Shown: piece by piece, positions 55,324 through 62,275 of the stretch
Layout of the letters: the number at the start of each line of letters is the position of its first letter
Position numbering within the stretch: position 1 is the first letter of the stretch
Assembly: GCF_042853465.1 (NCBI RefSeq)
Contig: NZ_AP031497.1
Span: forward strand, 4,030,001-4,094,000
Source: Simiduia litorea
GTDB lineage: Bacteria; Pseudomonadota; Gammaproteobacteria; Pseudomonadales; Cellvibrionaceae
Direction of reading: 5' to 3'
DNA length: 64,000 bases
Translations under genes and position numbers: made by a program
Notes under the pieces: model-generated
What the model was told of the DNA's origin: nothing
Database searches by the model: none
The model's input: the letters and a program-made list of their open reading frames with translations, nothing else

Positions 55324-55334
55324 TACCATTGCAA

Positions 55335-55775
55335 TCATGCACCCAGATGTTGCGCTACCCATTGTTGCAATTGCGGCAAGGGTAGCGCACCAGACATGCG
55401 CGCGACTTCTTTGCCGTCTTTAAACAGCATCAGCGTAGGAATAGATCGAATACCATAGCGCGCCCCCGCCGCCTGTTGCGCCTCGGTATCCACTTTTAAA
55501 CAGCGAATATGGGGTTCAGCGCGTTGCGCAAACTCAGCGTAAGTAGGCGCAAAGGAAATGCAAGGGCCACACCAAGGCGCCCAAAAATCCACCAGCACTG
55601 GCACGCCAGAATTTCCGATGTGGCGCGCTAATCCACTATCGCTGACGGCTACCGGACGCGCTTGCATTAATCGCTGTTTACATTTTGCGCATGCCGGATT
55701 TTCAGCTAATCGCGCCGCCTGGAATTGATTAATCGTTTCACAATCTGGGCAAACTAATCGTATTTTGTCAGTCAT
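55335..55775 (-). CDS. trxC: Thioredoxin 2 (zinc-binding)
   Basis: 146 aa. An N-terminal zinc finger (CPDC near 9-12 and CAKC near 29-32) precedes a thioredoxin domain with WAPWCGPC and SIPTLMLF. Trx2 is induced by oxidative stress in E. coli. GGGAGAG precedes ATG 55775. It converges with the acyl-CoA dehydrogenase gene, 11 bp apart. Confidence 0.95.
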   Translation of the reverse strand: MTDKIRLVCPDCETINQFQAARLAENPACAKCKQRLMQARPVAVSDSGLARHIGNSGVPVLVDFWAPWCGPCISFAPTYAEFAQRAEPHIRCLKVDTEAQQAAGARYGIRSIPTLMLFKDGKEVARMSGALPLPQLQQWVAQHLGA

Positions 55776-55812
55776 GTTATGCTCTCCCTAATCAGGACAT
55801 TGGGCCACAAGC

Positions 55813-56229
55813 GTGGAAAATCAAGCACCACAAAAACACCGAACCCAACCAAGCCGCGCAGGCCAAACCCTGTATTTAGTGCTAGGCTTTAGTTGTGTGG
55901 GTTTGGCAGCCTTGGGCGCAGCACTCCCATTACTACCCACCACACCGTTTGTATTATTAGCCGCGGGCTGTTTCGCTCGCTCTTCTGAACGTTGGCACAA
56001 TTGGTTGGTCGGCACTCGTCTCTTTGGGCCGCTGTTGAAAAACTGGCAACACAATCGCTGCATTGATAAAAATGTAAAACGTATCGCCTTAGGCTCCATA
56101 CTGATTTTTGGCACCAGCTCCTTAATCATTCTGCCATCCGTTACGGTGCGTGTCATAGGCTTCATGTTGTTGCTCATTGGGTATATTGTGGTGCTGCGCT
56201 TAAAGACCTGCCCTGACTGCGAACTCTAG
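55813..56229 (+). CDS. DUF454 (YbaN-like) inner-membrane protein
   Basis: 138 aa. LGFSCVGLAALGAALPLLPTTPFVLLAAGCFARSS is the DUF454 motif (LPTTPF, CFARSSER), followed by WLVGTRLFGPLLKNW and two more hydrophobic helices. About four transmembrane segments. Function unknown. GTG start 55813, divergent from trxC with 37 bp between. Confidence 0.9.
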   Translation: MENQAPQKHRTQPSRAGQTLYLVLGFSCVGLAALGAALPLLPTTPFVLLAAGCFARSSERWHNWLVGTRLFGPLLKNWQHNRCIDKNVKRIALGSILIFGTSSLIILPSVTVRVIGFMLLLIGYIVVLRLKTCPDCEL

Positions 56230-56281
56230 TGCACTGAGAAGAGCGTGATAGGTAATTTTGTATAAAAGGACCGTACAATAA

Positions 56282-56899
56282 ATGATGACCGTAGGAATAT
56301 TTCTATTCAATCAGGTGGAGCTCTTAGATTTCGCCGGCCCCTATGAAGTCTTTACCACAGCATCCCGTGTCGCGCAGCGCAACCAACAAAACCCTGGGTT
56401 TAAGGTCGTTACCCTCAGTAAAAACAGAAACCCCGTTATCGCCCGTGCGGGCCTAACGCTTCAGGCAGATTACAGCCTTAAAGATCATCCACATCTAGAC
56501 CTTCTACTCATTCCCGGCGGCGTAGTCGACGAACCACTAAACGATGCTGGGTTTATAGCCTGGCTTACTAGCCAACGTGCGAAAACAAAAACCATTGGTA
56601 GTATTTGTACCGGCGCATTTCTGCTCGCCAAGGCTGGCCTGTTAGACGGCTTAGACGCAACAACACACTGGGAAGATATAGAACAATTACGCGAACATTT
56701 TCCAGCGGTCAGCGTATTAACCAACCAACGCTTTGTCGACCACGACCACACCATTACCTCAGCGGGCATAGCCGCCGGCATCGATATGAGCCTGCACCTA
56801 GTTGCGAGGCTTAACGACACAAGGTTGGCTGAGTTGACCGCCAAACAAATGGAATACCCATGGCAACCAGCGGTGCGAGGAGATGAATATGGCTTATAA
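56282..56899 (+). CDS. DJ-1/PfpI family protein (GATase1-like)
   Basis: 205 aa. VGIFLFNQVELLDFAGPYEVF opens the fold; nucleophile elbow GSICTGAFLLAKAGLLDG has the reactive Cys, and ATTHWEDIEQL and TSAGIAAGIDMSLHLV match the AraC-type PfpI subgroup, here without a DNA-binding tail. Activity is not predictable; relatives include isonitrile hydratase and amidases. ATG 56282 or 56285; the tail overlaps the TfoX-N gene. Confidence 0.88.
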   Translation: MMTVGIFLFNQVELLDFAGPYEVFTTASRVAQRNQQNPGFKVVTLSKNRNPVIARAGLTLQADYSLKDHPHLDLLLIPGGVVDEPLNDAGFIAWLTSQRAKTKTIGSICTGAFLLAKAGLLDGLDATTHWEDIEQLREHFPAVSVLTNQRFVDHDHTITSAGIAAGIDMSLHLVARLNDTRLAELTAKQMEYPWQPAVRGDEYGL

Positions 56900-57218
56900 C
56901 GAAGCCCTTGCCAATCGAGTAAGAACCTACCTAACCCATCACCCAAGCTATGAAGAGAAAAAGATGTTCGGTGGGCTAGCAATGATGCTCAATGGCAACA
57001 TGTGTTGTGGTGTCGTGGGTGAAGAGCTAATGGCGCGAGTCGGACCAGACCGATACGAAGATAGCCTTAGGGTAGAATACGTGCGCCAAATGGATTTTAC
57101 CGGCAAGCCACTCAGGGGCATGGTTTACATAGCGGCCGCAGGCGTCAGCAAAGAAGACGAGTTAGCTATCTGGGTTGGTTTAAGTGAAGCTTTCGCGCTG
57201 AGCTTACCGCCAAAGTAG
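56889..57218 (+). CDS. TfoX N-terminal domain protein
   Basis: 109 aa from ATG 56889, selected because GAGGAG (56877-56882) is six bases upstream; ATG 56883 abuts it. MFGGLAMMLNGNMCCGVVG and MVYIAAAG are the TfoX-N motifs. Only the N-terminal domain is present; the C-terminal domain of competence regulator TfoX/Sxy is missing, so a role in competence should not be assumed. Overlaps the DJ-1 gene by 11 bases. Confidence 0.88.
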   Translation: MAYNEALANRVRTYLTHHPSYEEKKMFGGLAMMLNGNMCCGVVGEELMARVGPDRYEDSLRVEYVRQMDFTGKPLRGMVYIAAAGVSKEDELAIWVGLSEAFALSLPPK

Positions 57219-57253
57219 CGAATAGTTTCTCAAAAAATATTTTCATTACCCTC

Positions 57254-57304
57254 TTGCGCCGCCAAAAAGAAGGCATATATTTATAGGTGCCAACAACATG
57301 TTGG
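57254..57304 (+). promoter_or_regulatory. Promoter and inverted repeat before the small basic peptide gene
   Basis: TTGCGC (57254-57259), 16-base spacer, TATATT (57276-57281), then CCAACA-ACA-TGTTGG (57290-57304), a 6-bp inverted repeat just after the expected start site. The dyad is a possible operator. The leader runs about 70 nt to the AGGAG of the small gene. Confidence 0.5.
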
Positions 57305-57361
57305 TAACAAAAGGCGCAGTAAAAAAAACCTGACGCCTTTCTGCCTATCCAGGAGATAGAA

Positions 57362-57493
57362 ATGGCTAAAACCCCGAGTGGCAATAAAGCGGCTCCAACT
57401 GCTGTTTCAAAGGTTCCCGCTAAGCCTGCAAAACCAGCTGCTGGCAAAGTAGCAACCCCTGCAAAAAGTGCACCTGCTAAAAAGGGCAAGTAA
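57362..57493 (+). CDS. Small Lys/Ala/Pro-rich basic peptide (H1-like)
   Basis: 43 aa, too short for routine ORF lists. ATG 57362 with AGGAG (57351-57355) six bases ahead, stop TAA 57491-57493. Composition is almost only Ala, Lys, Pro plus Thr, Ser, Gly, Val, with repeats of the PAKPAK/PAKSAPAK kind and no acidic residue, like the C-terminal tails of bacterial H1-like or AlgP proteins that bind nucleic acid. Expression is supported by its own promoter-like sequence. Whether it binds DNA or RNA is inference. Confidence 0.7.
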   Translation: MAKTPSGNKAAPTAVSKVPAKPAKPAAGKVATPAKSAPAKKGK

Positions 57494-57647
57494 ATCCCCA
57501 GCGGTTTAACCGCGCACTAGATGTAGAGGTGAGGTACAACTTACTTTGCCTCTATTTCACCCGCTCAGACCATCAACGCCAAAATTTCAGACCGGTTTCG
57601 ATCAGCGCTAGAGATAGGGCATCTAATAGCCGTCCTATTCAGCCAAA

Positions 57648-57971
57648 TCATTCAACGCTAATATTAATCACCTGTTCGCTACCATCGGGATTTTTAACCA
57701 ATAACGGTAGTATCTGGCCTGCCTCCCGCCCCATGAGAAGCTTAGCTTTACGGGCTGAGCATCCAGATATTTTAAAGCCATCAATGGCAATGGCTTTCTG
57801 CCCCGCCACTAGCCCAGCTTTTTACGCAGCTGACTGTTCAACGACATTTTTTACATTAAATTCAATGAGCTCAGGACTAAAAAAGCCATCGACAGAAACT
57901 TCAGCCTCTATCCCAACACCTCCACTCGCGAGCGCAGTGCCTGTTGCAAGTAATAGAACGATCAACGCCAC
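57648..57971 (-). pseudogene. Secreted PDZ-domain protein, interrupted by a nonsense codon
   Basis: Read on the minus strand from GTG 57971: a hydrophobic signal-like start (ALIVLLLATGTALA-SGG), 49 codons, then TAA at 57822-57824, then 57 further codons in the same frame ending at TGA 57648. Around the stop the translation is VEQSAA-stop-KAGLVAGQKAIAIDG, the core of a PDZ domain (usually S-A-x-K-A-G-L), so a Tyr or similar codon was probably changed to TAA. The frame lacks an ATG and a good ribosome site. The C-terminal ending VKNPDGSEQVINISVE also fits PDZ. Readthrough cannot be excluded. Confidence 0.6.
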
Positions 57972-58193
57972 AACCCTATGTTTAAACAGACGTCTATCCT
58001 TGTCGGTCCAATAGCATAGAAAACAAGTCCAGAAAAAATATTGCGCTCGATACTAGTATGTAAAAGAGTTCAGCGGCAGATTGGCACGATATTCTTTGCG
58101 TACAATTTGCCAAGCAAATTCAAAAAAACGATGTACCAAGCTGTCCAGTGGAGGCGTAGCCGTAACGGTGCTCGAACGCCCTGGCATTCATTT

Positions 58194-58523
58194 TTAGTTA
58201 ACCGTAATGTTACCGTTATTTATTTGCTTAACTACGGTGTAGGGCAATACGACTGTGTCAGCGGCTACACTAAACACGCCATCTATTACCACGAAAGGAA
58301 CACCATTGAACTTAGCGCCTAGATTTTCGGTTTCACTCGGCTCGCTATTTAACAGACAAATGAAGTAAGAGGCACCACTATATACTCTTGGAATTTCTTC
58401 GCAGTAACTTTTACTGCCCCTATGACTAATGTCAATTTGATCATTCTCTGGATTCAGAGTTTTTACAGTTCCGCATGAAACACAGAATAAAGAGATAAAT
58501 AATATATAAGCTATTGTTTTCAA
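58194..58523 (-). CDS. YceK/YidQ-like small lipoprotein
   Basis: 109 aa, TTG start at 58523 with AAGGAG upstream. Signal with lipobox CVSC (about residues 14-17), mature protein containing IPRVYSGASYFICLL and FVVIDGVFSVAADTVVLPYT, which matches the YceK/YidQ family (RVYSG, D-x-P-F-S-x-x-A-D-T-x-x-L-P). Function unknown. AT-rich compared with neighbours. It lies between an attC-like element and the degraded PDZ gene. Confidence 0.75.
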   Translation of the reverse strand: MKTIAYILFISLFCVSCGTVKTLNPENDQIDISHRGSKSYCEEIPRVYSGASYFICLLNSEPSETENLGAKFNGVPFVVIDGVFSVAADTVVLPYTVVKQINNGNITVN

Positions 58524-58547
58524 ATGTAACTCCTTCGGTGACTAAAT

Positions 58548-58632
58548 GCATAACGCCGACGACAAGGGCGAGGCGCGATTAGCGCCGAGTCCAGCAGCGA
58601 TAGCTGCGACTTGGCCACCCTTGTTAAGTGCC
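58548..58632 (-). repeat. Structured element resembling an integron attC site
   Basis: On the minus strand it runs from GCACTTAAC (58631-58623) to GTTATGC (58554-58548), the order RYYYAAC ... GTTRRRY-like. Inner pairings are CAAGGG/CCCTTG (58563-58568, 58618-58623), GGCGC/GCGCC (58572-58576, 58582-58586) and GCAGC/GCTGC (58594-58598, 58603-58607). It starts 10 bases after the stop of the upstream gene and ends 25 bases before the next gene's start, as cassette sites do. GTTATGC breaks the strict consensus at one base. An ordinary REP-like element is possible. Confidence 0.4.
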
Positions 58633-58640
58633 TAAACTTA

Positions 58641-58931
58641 TTAAAAATCTAGTAATGCCAGTAAACATACCACACCCATAACTACACCTAAATTCTTCAA
58701 CGCTTTTCTCCGATAATCTCCTCCCTCAAATGTGAGCCCATTCGGCACCCATAATGCGTTGGAAAAGTTGAATGATGTAAAATGGTTTTTTTTAACTACC
58801 TCTAAATTCCGGTTATCGAGCGCTTTTGAGAAAAAATAGATACTCTTAATTAGGCACGGAAGACCGACAACCACGGTCATTATGAGAAGAATTGAACCAA
58901 GTATGATGTTTAATATTTCCACGGGGTGCAC
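58641..58931 (-). CDS. Small membrane protein of unknown family
   Basis: 96 aa, GTG start 58931 (or GTG at the fourth codon). Two hydrophobic helices (about 8-30 and 80-95) with a polar, Asn/Lys-rich middle. No family recognised. Lower G+C than neighbours. The start overlaps GTTAAGTGC (minus strand 58936-58928), which is complementary to GCACTTAAC just after its stop, so the gene is framed like an integron cassette. Alternative: an unremarkable orphan membrane protein. Confidence 0.55.
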   Translation of the reverse strand: MHPVEILNIILGSILLIMTVVVGLPCLIKSIYFFSKALDNRNLEVVKKNHFTSFNFSNALWVPNGLTFEGGDYRRKALKNLGVVMGVVCLLALLDF

Positions 58932-59141
58932 TTAACATTATAATTCTGTGCCGGCTCGTTTTGCTCGCTGGCGTCTAAATCAACATTTGTAAACTATTGA
59001 TTTGGTTGTTTAATTTTGGCGAATCATAGCATGACTTAAACCAAGCGTGCGCGCACAGTAGGCTGAACACGTGGTCTCAGCATCCTTTTTTAAATTTTGT
59101 AACTGATTGTTTTATATAGGTTTATTTTTCAAGACAGGGGA

Positions 59142-59166
59142 AAACCGTACCGGCACGGTTTGTTTT
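59142..59166 (+). terminator. Hairpin terminator-like element
   Basis: AAACCGT (59142-59148) / ACGGTTT (59155-59161), loop ACCGGC, then GTTTT. The upstream transcript it would end on the plus strand is not identified; minus-strand use is weaker because its T-tract is interrupted by C. Confidence 0.5.
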
Positions 59167-59225
59167 CGAGCCAGTATTCTTGCGAAATTAAGATTATCTG
59201 TATAAAAACACATTGAAGTGCCAAC

Positions 59226-59266
59226 AGGAGGCTTAAATGTGACTGGCTCTTTTTTGAGCCAATTTT
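59226..59266 (+). ncRNA. Shine-Dalgarno, ATG-TGA start-stop and hairpin (possible small RNA)
   Basis: AGGAGG (59226-59231), five bases, ATG (59237-59239), then at once TGA (59240-59242), then TGGCTC (59244-59249) T6 GAGCCA (59256-59261) and ATTTT. A weak promoter TTGCGA (59180-59185), 15-base spacer, TATAAA (59201-59206) precedes. The whole could be a transcript of about 55 nt ending in its own terminator with a start-stop ribosome site. It could also be a remnant of a mutated ORF. Confidence 0.35.
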
Positions 59267-59354
59267 ACTGGGTAAAACATACCTTCCGTTAGAATAGAAA
59301 GATTCATTTACGCTAACAATTGGAATCTTCCCATTGTGGCTATACGAGAAAACG

Positions 59355-59726
59355 TCAACTGCCCTTCTTCAAAGCCTCCCGCTCTGATTTCTTCAAGCCT
59401 GCAACAATTAACTCATAGGAGTCATCCACCAATTGACACACTAACGGCCAAGGCAAGGAGCCATCTAGGTAAACGGAGTTCCAGTGTTTTTTATTCATGT
59501 GGTAGCCGGGTTTTACTGCGGGGTACTCGGCTCTTAATAGCTCCGCCTGAAAGGGATCGCATTTTAAATTGAGGTACATGGGGTCTTCTTTCCACGCGAG
59601 CAATGCGAACATCTTTCCACACACCCGATAGACAATAACATCTGGCCCGAAGGGCATATCATCGGTAGCGGCCACATGATCTAAAAGCAGTGTTTGAATT
59701 TTCTCTAAACTAATATTTTCAGCCAC
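59355..59726 (-). CDS. MmcQ/YjbR family protein
   Basis: 123 aa from GTG 59726, chosen because GGAGGG lies four bases upstream; a TTG 21 bases before would bury that site. MPFGPDVIVYRVCGKMFALLAW, LNLKCDPFQAELLRAEYP and KKHWNSVYLDGSLP are MmcQ/YjbR (cyaY-like fold) motifs: FGPD, KMFA, H-W-x-x-V. Function unknown; some members are thought to bind DNA. Confidence 0.9.
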   Translation of the reverse strand: MAENISLEKIQTLLLDHVAATDDMPFGPDVIVYRVCGKMFALLAWKEDPMYLNLKCDPFQAELLRAEYPAVKPGYHMNKKHWNSVYLDGSLPWPLVCQLVDDSYELIVAGLKKSEREALKKGS

Positions 59727-59775
59727 AACTCCCTCCAGTATTTCCAAGTCCGTTTTAGCTCTTGCTCTCGCTTGT

Positions 59776-59813
59776 AGCTTACGGCTTGCAGCTCGCCGCC
59801 CCTCCTGTAAGCT
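59776..59813. repeat. Imperfect inverted repeat between two minus-strand genes
   Basis: AGCTTAC (59776-59782) and GTAAGCT (59807-59813) flank a 24-base GC-rich centre, inside a locally repetitive stretch of GCTTG/GCAGCTTG words. It could be a dispersed intergenic element or a weak terminator of the hydrolase gene. Confidence 0.3.
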
Positions 59814-59838
59814 GTAAACTTTTCTACAAACTGTTAAC

Positions 59839-60909
59839 TTAGCCTTGCTGTTTCAAAAACGCTGCTGCCGTCGACATATATTGATCCCGCACGCTTTCGG
59901 TCTCATTGATCAACTGGTGCCGCGCCTCACCTAACCACAACAAGCTCATATTGCGCAGTTTTTGCTCCAATACCGGAATATTAAAACGCCAGTCGACAGT
60001 GCTATCTTCTTTGCCCTGTACAATCAGCGTAGGCACAGTGAGGCATTTATCGGCGCTGTCAACTAACTGCCTTAGCCAGGCCTTCATTGCGGTTACCCAA
60101 CGCACCGACAGGATATGACTTTGCAGAGGGTCGTGACGCAAGAAGCGCAGGAAGCTTTCGTCGTGGGAATTGAGCGCAAATTCGCGTCTTAATTGGGTGA
60201 CAAAGGGTTTTAACAAGAGGTGTAAATACTGACCCGAGCGCCAACCGCGCGGGCGCACCAGCGGTGCCAGCAAGACTTGGGCGTCGAAAAAGTTTTTCTC
60301 GATACCGGCTTGTTTTTTATCGAGCTGATTTTTCAACAACACAGCGCAGCCCGTGCTTTGCGCAAACGCGAACTTCGGGCCAGTGAGCTGCAAGCTTTTA
60401 CTGGCCTCGAGCACTGTATCCAAGGCCAGACTGTAGGTGTAGAAATCATCGATCACCGCCGGCTCACCGCCAGATAAGCCATGGCCCGGTAAATCAAAGG
60501 TAATCACCGCGTAGTTATTTTCAAGACCAAAGGCGATGGCATTGGCAAATAGGCCCACGTGATCATAGTAACCGTGCAGCACGTATAAACTACCCACAGG
60601 GTTTTCCGGCAGCCAGTAGTGCACAGCCAGCTCCACCACGTCTTGTTTGCCCTTCGGAAAGTGCCTTTCCTTTCTACCGGAGCGCTCAGGTAGAGACAAA
60701 AAGCCAAAGCCATGAAAGGCCTGCGAATCAAATTGATCTAGACCATAGAAGGCTTCATAGTGCTTTTCGGCAGCCGTTTGCTCACGCGCGCTATCTTGGC
60801 CACGATGAAAATAGATAGGGTTAGACTGGTTCAATAACGCTTCAATGGCCGCGCGAATAGCGTCTGCGTCGGCATCGATTATCTTTTTTGTTTTGTTAAA
60901 TCGTTTCAT
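59839..60909 (-). CDS. Alpha/beta hydrolase (serine aminopeptidase S33/monoacylglycerol-lipase type)
   Basis: 356 aa from ATG 60909 (TTG 60912 possible). LYVLHGYYDHVGLFANAIAF and FDLPGHGLSGGEPAVIDDF are the oxyanion/S33 motifs, nucleophile Ser in AFAQSTGCAVL (first Gly of GxSxG is Ala), Asp in VQGKEDSTVDW and His in GEARHQLINE. Probably a lysophospholipase or monoglyceride lipase. It has no Shine-Dalgarno and starts immediately after the fba terminator T-tract, so expression is likely weak or through readthrough. Confidence 0.87.
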   Translation of the reverse strand: MKRFNKTKKIIDADADAIRAAIEALLNQSNPIYFHRGQDSAREQTAAEKHYEAFYGLDQFDSQAFHGFGFLSLPERSGRKERHFPKGKQDVVELAVHYWLPENPVGSLYVLHGYYDHVGLFANAIAFGLENNYAVITFDLPGHGLSGGEPAVIDDFYTYSLALDTVLEASKSLQLTGPKFAFAQSTGCAVLLKNQLDKKQAGIEKNFFDAQVLLAPLVRPRGWRSGQYLHLLLKPFVTQLRREFALNSHDESFLRFLRHDPLQSHILSVRWVTAMKAWLRQLVDSADKCLTVPTLIVQGKEDSTVDWRFNIPVLEQKLRNMSLLWLGEARHQLINETESVRDQYMSTAAAFLKQQG

Positions 60910-60910
60910 C

Positions 60911-60938
60911 AATAAAAACGGCAGCCGAAGCTGCCGTT
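60911..60938 (-). terminator. Rho-independent terminator of fba (UUCG loop)
   Basis: On the minus strand AACGGCAGC-TTCG-GCTGCCGTT (60938-60917) followed by TTTATT, 12 bases after the fba stop. The TTCG tetraloop makes it very stable. Its tail abuts the start codon of the next gene (60909). Confidence 0.9.
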
Positions 60939-60949
60939 AGGTCCCAACC

Positions 60950-62014
60950 TTAGTTGACTTTGGGATCTAAACTGCCATTTTCGTAACGCTTATACATGGC
61001 TTCTAGGTCGATTACTTTGATCTTAGAGGCTTGGCCTGCAGTACCGAAGGCTTGATAGCGGTCGATACAGATATCGCGCATGGCTTCGGTGGTTTTGGCC
61101 AAGAACTTACGCGGGTCAAATTCCTTCGGATTTTCAGCCAAGAATTTACGCACGGCACCGGTAGACGATAACCGTAAATCCGTGTCGATGTTAACCTTGC
61201 GCACGCCGTGCTTAATGCCTTCGCAAATTTGCTCGATGGGCACGCCGTAAGTTTCTGGCATATCGCCGCCGAACTGATTGATAATTTTCAACCACTCCTG
61301 CGGTACCGATGACGAACCATGCATCACTAAGTGAGTATTGGGGATGCGGGCGTGGATCGCCTTAATGCGATTGATATCTAAAATATCGCCCGTGGGTGGA
61401 CGAGTGAACTTGTAAGCTCCGTGTGAAGTACCGCAGGCAATAGCTAGGGCATCCACTTTAGTGGCGCGCACAAAGTCAGCCGCCTCTTCTGGATCGGTCA
61501 GCATCTGATCATGAGTAAGTTTACAGTCGGCGCCCACGCCATCTTCTTCGCCGGCATCGCCAGTTTCCAATGAGCCTAAACAGCCCAACTCACCTTCAAC
61601 CGATACACCACACGCATGAGCCATGGCCACCGCTTGCTGGGTAACGCGCACGTTGTAGTCATAATCTGCGGGTGTTTTGCCATCTTCTTTCAAAGAGCCG
61701 TCCATCATTACGGAGGAAAAGCCCAGCTGAATGGAACGCTGGCAAATGGCCGGTGAGGTGCCGTGGTCTTGGTGCATACACACGGGAATGTGCGGAAACT
61801 CTTCGATCGCCGCTAAAATCATATGGCGCAGGAATGGGGCTCCGGCGTATTTACGCGCTCCGGCAGAGGCTTGAACAATCACCGGTGAATCGGTTTTGTC
61901 GGCCGCTTCCATGATGGCGCGCATTTGTTCGAGGTTATTCACGTTGAACGCCGGTACACCGTAATTGTGTTCGGCAGCGTGATCCAGCAGCTGACGCAAG
62001 CTAATCAAAGCCAT
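60950..62014 (-). CDS. fba: Fructose-bisphosphate aldolase, class II
   Basis: 354 aa. MALISLRQLLDHAAEHNYGVPAFNVNN, Zn ligands in CMHQDHGTS, GTSHGAYKF and LVMHGSSS, and Asp catalytic region NIDTDLRL. It cleaves fructose-1,6-bisphosphate in glycolysis/gluconeogenesis. Length and motifs fit the Calvin/type B class II aldolases. AAGGA precedes ATG 62014. Third gene of epd-pgk-fba. Confidence 0.97.
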   Translation of the reverse strand: MALISLRQLLDHAAEHNYGVPAFNVNNLEQMRAIMEAADKTDSPVIVQASAGARKYAGAPFLRHMILAAIEEFPHIPVCMHQDHGTSPAICQRSIQLGFSSVMMDGSLKEDGKTPADYDYNVRVTQQAVAMAHACGVSVEGELGCLGSLETGDAGEEDGVGADCKLTHDQMLTDPEEAADFVRATKVDALAIACGTSHGAYKFTRPPTGDILDINRIKAIHARIPNTHLVMHGSSSVPQEWLKIINQFGGDMPETYGVPIEQICEGIKHGVRKVNIDTDLRLSSTGAVRKFLAENPKEFDPRKFLAKTTEAMRDICIDRYQAFGTAGQASKIKVIDLEAMYKRYENGSLDPKVN

Positions 62015-62186
62015 GAGGTTATCCTTCTCTTTTCTCTTGCAGGCTACTGTCAGTAGGCCCGCTCTCGTTTAAGTGTAGTGCCGGTTTTCCGGTCTGTTCT
62101 ACAGGGGGCGCTCTTTGGCGCTTAGATCAATTTTGTTGTTGGCTATTCTAGCACTTAAGCCGACAACACTGGCGGACATTCCTGCC

Positions 62187-62257
62187 CTGCCAGCGCTGTC
62201 ATTGGGCAATTTGGCCGGCAACGCTAGCGGTGTTTTTTACGCTGCCAGCGCTGTCAT
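62187..62257. repeat. 16-bp direct repeat in the pgk-fba spacer
   Basis: CTGCCAGCGCTGTCAT occurs exactly at 62187-62202 and 62242-62257. The core CAGCGCTG is itself palindromic. CGCTAGCG (62222-62229) lies between. The 261-bp spacer 62015-62275 contains no gene. Possible binding site pair for a sugar-metabolism regulator, or an mRNA processing region. Confidence 0.6.
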
Positions 62258-62275
62258 AGGCCATGCTAGGTGCAA

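Larger units (their letters stand above)
58932..59354. other. Intergenic stretch with no gene
   Basis: About 420 AT-rich bases with no supported CDS. It contains a 10-bp palindrome GTGCGCGCAC (59047-59056), a hairpin terminator (59142-59166) and a start-stop unit with hairpin (59226-59266), each listed separately. The rest shows nothing recognised. Confidence 0.7.

Noticed and set aside
56889..57218. Competence regulator TfoX
   Set aside because: Only the TfoX-N domain is present; the C-terminal domain is missing and no competence genes adjoin it.
57529..58014. 161-codon plus-strand open frame
   Set aside because: Composition (Ser/Thr/Pro-rich) is that of an antisense shadow; the minus strand carries the PDZ pseudogene over most of it.
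58041..58322. 93-codon plus-strand frame
   Set aside because: Overlaps the lipoprotein on the opposite strand, which has lipobox and family motifs.
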